Below, piece by piece: positions 58,730 to 64,000 of a DNA stretch of 64,000 nt; the stretch's first letter is position 1; every line of letters begins with the position of its first letter. The DNA is from Hypomesus transpacificus (lineage: Eukaryota > Chordata > Actinopteri > Osmeriformes > Osmeridae). Under the pieces are notes generated by a model. It saw only the letters and a list, made by a program, of their open reading frames with translations, was not told where the DNA came from and ran no database searches. Made by a program: the position numbers and the translations under genes. The stretch is taken from the NCBI RefSeq assembly GCF_021917145.1, contig NC_061065.1, forward strand, positions 11,529,412 to 11,593,411, written 5' to 3'.

Positions 58730-59711
58730 TGTCAATGTGGCTGAACATGATACACACAAAATGATGCACACACCTTAATACACACATGCTTAGATCCACA
58801 CCCTTCCACACGATGACACCCACCTGAGCAACACACACACACTAACATACACACTTACATAAAATGACTAACATTCGAACACTAACACGCACAGGCACAC
58901 ACACACAGCATGTGTCAGGGTGGACAGACAGATTAAGGTTCTGGTGGTGATAGTACAAGGAGGAACTGAAAGGACCTTCCAGCCAGGTCTGACACCCAGC
59001 ACTGTCTCATAACCCAAGATTAAGGCCACTTCACTAGTGGTTATTTTAGCCTTGGTTTCTTCAGAAATGAAATCATATAAAAATTAATAAAAACCGAAAT
59101 GCATTAAATGCTGCTCTTGTTTTGCACAGTAACATTTTTTGTTTGTGTTAAAAATCACTCTTTTGGTAAATATAAAATGTAATGTACTTTACAGTTTGTG
59201 ATACTAAAGCCTTCCTCTTAATTCAACAGCATTGTCTGTAGCTTGTCCTGTGTGTAGTGTTCTTGCTAGTTATAGCTCTGCTCACCATTTGTGCTGACCA
59301 TTGTAATGGTGGAGTGAGTCCAGCAAGGAGCAATCAAACTCCATTACCCAGAAATCTCCAGACTAATTCTTCCAAAGTGTGGAAAAAAAAACCCTGTCCT
59401 TCCTCTAGTCTTTTAGAGAATAAGAAAAACGGTATGTCCCACAAAAGATCAACAAACACACACCAAACTCTCATCCTTGTCACCATGGTCACCCTCCTCG
59501 TGCCAGCTCAGCCCAGGAGGATACAGGAGTAAGAAAGGATGTAAACATGGCTCACAGCGTGCTCTTATGTTTTTAGAGTGTGCATGATCAGACAGTGGCT
59601 AACAGCTTCAGGTCTGACGCACACAGTACTATTATGTAGTGGAGGATGTAAGGGGTTAGAGGTCAGGAGTCAGGGTTTTAGCTGTTGTAGCTAGGTGATT
59701 GTCTTAGCACA

Positions 59712-59876
59712 GCATCAGGTGGATGTAGATGTACACTAACCTCTGACCTGGAGAGGAGTCTGCTGTTCCTCCAGCCCCAGGGTTTGGTCTGGGGTGTCTG
59801 GTCTGGGGTCAGGTTGGAGTGTCTGGGGTGGGGTGTCTGGTCTGGGGTGGGGTGTCTGGTCTGGGGTCAGGTTGGA
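59712..59876 (+). repeat. 165-bp direct duplication, copy B (akap7 3' UTR, antisense)
   Basis: Same plus-strand sequence as 55441-55605 with one mismatch. akap7 is transcribed leftward, so its 3' UTR would carry the reverse complement of the med23 3' UTR segment. Confidence 0.95.
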
Positions 59877-60087
59877 GTGTCTGGGGTGGGGTGGGGTGTC
59901 TGGTCTGGAGTGTCTGGTCTGGGGTCAGGTTGGAGTGTCTGGTGTGGGGTGGGGTGTCTGGTCTGGAGTGTCTGGGGTGGGGTGTCTGGTCTGGGGTGGG
60001 GTGTCTGGTCTGGAGTGTCTGGTCTGGTCTGGGGTGTCTGGTCTGGAGTGTCTGGTCTGGGGTGGGGTGTCTGGTCTGGAGTCAGCC
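59787..60087. repeat. GGTGTCTGGTCTGGG minisatellite
   Basis: Variable 10-20 bp units built from GGTGTCTGGTCTGGGGT repeat for 300 bp. A shorter version (about 100 bp) is part of copy A. The plus-strand Ser/Gly/Val/Trp open frames in all three frames are artefacts. Confidence 0.93.
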
Positions 60088-60459
60088 CAATAAGACAGAG
60101 GGATTGGGGGAGGTAGTGTGCAGTCAGAGAAACAGAGACAGTACAGCTGTATGGAAGGGTCAGTAATCCAAAAGGTCTTCAGTTCTCCTTTAACTCCTCC
60201 TACGCTGGGCACTCCCACTCTTCCTGTCAACTCAACTACTGAGATGGCTGACTGATTACCTGGCTGACTAGTTAGCTGGGTGACTGGTTAACTGACAGAC
60301 TGATCAGCCAGCTGACTGGTTAGCTGTTAGTAAACTTGTCAAGCCTTAAAGTATAGATTTGGCTGGCTAGTTAGCTGGCTGGTTAGCTGGATGACTGGTT
60401 AGCTGGCTTGCTTGCTGGCTGTTTAAGCCTCCGGGTCTGGCTGGCTGGATGACCCACGG

Positions 60460-60677
60460 TCACTTGCTGGGGTTCGTGTCTGATGTTGTCATAGCAACGA
60501 CATTAGTGTTTAGGTTGTCAGCTGCGGGGGGGGTGGCATGTTCTGTGGGACCGCCCCCGTTCTGATGATGCGCTTCCTCCTTGTATTGCTGCACAGCCTT
60601 TAACACCGCCTCCTCCACCAACTTCCTGCTGATTCGCTGCAGCTCTGCATCATCTGGCTCCGCCCCCTTCTTCCCAC
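60460..60677 (-). CDS. akap7: A-kinase anchoring protein 7, last coding exon (partial gene)
   Basis: AKAP7/AKAP18 tethers protein kinase A near membrane targets such as L-type calcium channels or phospholamban (family knowledge). The exon starts after CTGCTCCAG and runs 218 nt to TGA at 60462-60460. It encodes GKKGAEPDDAEL, then QRISRKLVEEAVLKAVQQYK, then a polar tail ending SDTNPSK. The second block is the amphipathic helix that binds the PKA RII subunit, matching human [20 protein letters not shown]. All AKAP7 isoforms share this end. Upstream exons, including the 2H phosphoesterase-like domain of long forms, are outside the window or unrecognised. It is convergent with med23, as expected from 6q23 synteny. 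It also contains an X-box-like word at 60485-60498. Confidence 0.9.
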
Positions 60678-61253
60678 CTGGAGCAGAAAGACCACAGGGC
60701 GGTCAACACTCTCACACACGCAAGGGATCAGACTATCACACCTTAATCTGCTGTATCAAGGCAAAGTGACTGGGTGAACATTCACTGAACATATCAGGGG
60801 TGTGGTCTATAAGAGATCTGAAACTGGTCTGGGATTGGACTGTTTTTTCTCAGTGCCCACTGTTATTTTGTGATTGGTCAGTGTGACAGGTGTGTTAGTG
60901 ATGTCATAATAGCACAGGGACATTAACAAAGAAGGGGCATGGCGAGAGCAGCAAAACAAACCAGATCTGGGTTGCTAACATCAAGCTACGACCTATACCC
61001 TGACCTCTGACCCTTTGGCCCTGGTGAAGGTCAAAGTGGAGTGAAACCTCCCTAACCTAGCTTGACCTCCACGAAGGAAGGTAGGAGGTCAGGTGAAGGA
61101 GGTAGGCTGTAGGAGGTGGGATGTAAGACAGAGATATAGTGAAAGAAAGAGAGAAAGGGGGTGTGGAGAGAGATGAAAGTGGGAACTAGATTAAGAGAGT
61201 CATAGACAGAGGAAGGGAGAGAGTTAAAAGAGGAGAGCAGAGTAGACACGTAC

Positions 61254-61286
61254 TTGAACGAGCGCGAGGAGTGGTGTGAAATAGAT
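61254..61286 (-). CDS. akap7: Possible 33-nt upstream exon of akap7
   Basis: On the minus strand, TTTATTTTGCAG precedes and GTACGTG follows a 33-nt open segment. Its phase fits the last exon: it would read LFHTTPRARSS into GKKGAEPDD. Short beta-type AKAP7 isoforms have an extra exon here in mammals, but I see no clear sequence match. Support is splice signals and phase only. Confidence 0.35.
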
Positions 61287-63922
61287 CTGCAAAATAAAAA
61301 CAATAAATAAACAATATAAACAAGCTTTTTAGAAAAAGGATGAACAGTTATGACATCACACTCCATCTCACCCAATCAGGGGCACAGGTCTAAACAGTTT
61401 TTTCATTGGTCCACAGTTACACATGTGAGAGTGATTATGATTGGAAGATTGAGCATACACTAATCTCAGCAGCCAGTGACAATTTGTTAAGACTCCTGCT
61501 GAGTTACAGTAAGGTTAGGATCTGGGTTGATTAATCTGTCCTGGCACACAGCAGGAGCTAACCCTGCATGGCTCTCCACCCAGACCAAAGCAAACGCTCA
61601 CCGTATCTGACAGGTCATCGGCAGCTAGAGCTACTTGTTTCCCACAGGTAATGTTGATTGCAGCTTTATGATGAAGAATTATTATTATAACTCCACCCAG
61701 ATAATACACTGACATGAATATACAACCCTGCCGTTATACCACATATACCCACACACAGACGCCAATAAATCAGGACTACATACACACAGTACACAAGATA
61801 AGGCTGGAGGCTAGTTAAACAGCCTTCAACATCTTTCACAATAGGGGGGTGTCTTGTCCAAACAGCCAAACCTTGCTGTACAGTACAACTCAGACAGACT
61901 GATAGACATGCAAAAAGCCAGACTGAGACTTCACATCCTAAAATACTTATATCTGGTTGCCATGGTGATAGCCACACATCAAGGGGCTTGAACTTAACTA
62001 TCCAAGTATCAGACCTGACACTATGACCCTCTCTCTCCCTCTCTCTCTCCCTCTCTCTTTCCCTCTCTCTCTCCCTCCCTCTCCCTCTCCCTCTCCCTCT
62101 CCCTCTCCCTCTCCCTCTCCTGTCCTTTCTCGCTCCCTCTCGCTCTTCCCCCCTTAACTCTCTCTCCTTAACTCTCTCCTCCACATATTCTCCCTCCCTC
62201 TGGCTCCCTGGTTGACAGTGTCAATGAAGAGCTGTTTGCAAGGGCGGAGGGAGGGGTTCTGAGGCAGATGATGGGAGGGCGCAGAAGGGGACAGAGGAGA
62301 AGGAGGAGAGAGAGGATAAGGAGGAGAGAGTGGAGAAGGAGGAGAGAGAGGAGAAGGAGGGGAGAGAGAAGGAGGAGAGAGAGGAGAAGGAGGAGAGAGG
62401 AGAGATAGGAGAAAGAGGAGGGAGAGATAGGAGAAGGAGGGGAGAGAGAAGGAGGAGAGAGAGAAGGAGAAGAGAGGAGAAGCAGGAGAGAGAGGAGAAG
62501 GAGGGGAGAGAGGAGAAGGAGGAGAGAGTGGAGAAGGAGGGGAGGGGAGAGAGGAAAAGGAGGAGAGAGAGAAGGAGGGGAGAGAGGAGAAGGAGGGGAG
62601 AGAGGAGAGAGAGGAGAAAGAGGGGAGAGAGGAGAAGGAGGGGAGAGAGGAGAAGGAGGGGAGAGAGAAGGTCATGACGTAGGGGGTGGGATGGAGGAGC
62701 GCTGGTATTTCCTCAGGAAAGGAGTTTCCATGTTGTGAGATCCTGACACCCGACTTCCCCCCCCGCCCCCCCAGCATGACGGGCAGACACCGACAGGTCA
62801 CCAGATGGGACGGAGAAACAGAGGAAGAAGTGAGAGAGGGAAGTATGGATGGTAAAGAGGGAAGAAGGAAAAAGAGAGAGAAGAATCTCCTGTTATGGCC
62901 TTGTCAGTTGGTGTTCAGTCCAACCCTACAGTGGAGCTGTGGACCTGTGTGTTTCATACTGAATCTGGAGTGCCATAGTCCCAGAGTTCTGTCACCATAG
63001 GGACTAGGCTTACACAAACTCACTTCTGGCCTTGTATACGCACAACAAAGTCTCTTTGTGTCTGTGTGTGTGTGTCTGATTTTTCTCGCAAACCAAGCGA
63101 GAAAAATCAGTAGAGTATAAACTAAAACAAATCAATAGAGAAATAGAGTGAAAAAATAAAAAGGGTGAGAAAGTTTCAGAAGGGAGGAGAGGGAGGAGAG
63201 CAACAAAAGAAGAGACAGGAGGACGAGAGGGAGAGGAAAAAGGGGAAGAGGGGAGGATGAGAAGAGAGAAGGAAGGAGAGAAAAGGAGAGCGAGGTGGAG
63301 GAAAAGGAGGAAAGGAGAGGTCGAGGGGGAGAGAAAGAGAGAGGCAGCAGAATGATAGATGAGGTAGATAGAGACGAACAAAGGATGCGGCAGAAACACA
63401 CATGGTCAGACAGACCGGAACTACCCAGCATGCTCTGCTACAACATTGCTACTTCATATTCCCCCGACTCCCCTGGCTGCTAGTACACCCCCCGCCCCCC
63501 CCTGTCTCCTGTGAATATTAGTGTCTGGCTGTCTGAGACACAGCACATCTACTGCTAGAACAACACACACACACAGACACACATGCTATCAGCAGGCTAA
63601 CACACACCATCACAGAGCTGCCCGCGAGGGACAACTATTGTCACATACCCAGTGAAACATCTGACTTGAACGACTCACCCTTTCACACTCCTCCCGTCAT
63701 CCTTTCTCTCTCTCTTCCCCTTTCATCCAGTCCCTCTCGCCCCATCCCTTCATCCTGCTCCCTCCCTCGCTTTTTTTTTTTCATCTTTTCCCTCCCTTCC
63801 CCTCTTGTCCTTTCTCTCCCCTCCTCCCCTATCCCTCATTCCCGTCTCTCTCTCCTCTCTCTCCCTCGCTCTGCTCCATCCCCCAGCCAGAAGTAGGGCA
63901 GCCAGCATGATGTGTGTGTGTT

Positions 63923-63955
<33 letters not shown>

Positions 63956-64000
63956 GACTAGCTGCAGTGTTAGTGTTTCGTCAGAGAAGCAGGCTGCACA
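61287..64000. other. akap7 upstream/intronic region
   Basis: No coding exon is convincing. It holds a (CT)n/(CCCTCT)n tract at 62025-62120, a GGAGAGA-type purine tract at 62285-62670, a second purine tract at about 63160-63355, and (GT)n at 63910-63957. 61400-62000 is repeat-poor. The akap7 first exon (MGQLCC type) was not recognised. Confidence 0.6.
62285..62670. repeat. 390-bp purine (GGAGAGA/GGAGAAGGAG) tract
   Basis: Nearly all plus-strand bases are A or G in irregular 12-21 bp units. It is a candidate triplex or replication-stalling tract. Open frames on both strands across it are low-complexity artefacts. Confidence 0.9.

Larger units (their letters stand above)
55272..60459. other. 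Convergent 3' UTRs and spacer of med23 and akap7
   Basis: med23's 3' UTR runs from 55272 to about 55780 (AATAAA at 55753-55758). akap7's 3' UTR runs leftward from 60459, perhaps to 58724. 55272-55365 and 60240-60440 both hold CTGGCTG-type degenerate repeats. A 165-bp duplication is at 55441-55605 and 59712-59876. The spacer has CA repeats (56518-56620, 58610-58660) and RFX-like X-boxes. No coding exon is supported. Confidence 0.65.

Noticed and set aside
59784-60166. Gly/Val/Trp-rich open frames
   Set aside because: All three frames are open because of the GGTGTCTGG minisatellite; it lies in the predicted akap7 3' UTR.
55272-60459. arg1 between med23 and akap7, as in mammals
   Set aside because: No arginase motif or exon was seen on either strand in this interval.
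61515-61715. Possible akap7 exon reading INITCGKQVALAADDLSD before GTGAGC
   Set aside because: The acceptor is weak and the phase does not fit the 33-nt exon or the last exon.
62154-62801. 215-codon minus-strand Ser/Pro/Leu open frame
   Set aside because: Driven by the GGAGAGA purine tract; no domain.

Overview
The window is nuclear DNA from a ray-finned (teleost) fish. The evidence is intron-split vertebrate genes with teleost-type compact introns, abundant (CA)n, (CT)n and (GA)n tracts, a full-length V-SINE with a tRNA-like head and L2-type tail, and frequent 'taggcctac' words. The species cannot be fixed from sequence alone. No prokaryotic, CRISPR, phage or viral gene was seen.

Layout: 1-10504 is intergenic (minisatellites, a V-SINE, a 25-bp hairpin, candidate enhancers). 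hey2 (+, 5 exons, 10505-12698) encodes a Notch-effector bHLH-Orange repressor. 12699-15459 is its 3' UTR plus a repeat-poor spacer. pex7 (+, 10 exons, 15460-25806) encodes the PTS2 peroxisomal import receptor. slc35d3 (+, 2 exons, 27659-29389) encodes a nucleotide-sugar-transporter-like protein. 29390-36091 is intergenic with retroelement debris and an 18-bp minisatellite. il20ra/crfb8 (-, 7 exons, 36092-40393) is a class II cytokine receptor. A 731-bp head-to-head spacer separates it from med23 (+, 30 exons, 41125-55271), the Mediator tail subunit. akap7 (-) is represented by its 3' end (60460-60677, possibly also a 33-nt exon at 61254-61286) and converges on med23. 61287-64000 is mostly purine/pyrimidine tracts.

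Gene order hey2, pex7-slc35d3-il20ra and med23-akap7 joins neighbourhoods that, from general knowledge, lie on human 6q22-q23. These genes do not form one pathway; they are a conserved syntenic block.

The most interesting material is in and around med23. It holds a U12-type AT-AC intron with ideal splice and branch signals, a GC-AG intron, an 18-nt in-frame microexon, and a 30-bp minisatellite that has copied the exon-20 splice donor about ten times into the following intron. A 165-bp direct duplication (one mismatch) puts complementary sequence into the predicted 3' UTRs of the convergent genes med23 and akap7. il20ra has an expanded Gln/Gly/Ser repeat in its cytoplasmic tail. I did not find a wholly new gene system. 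All exon models were built by eye from splice signals, reading phase and remembered orthologue sequence.
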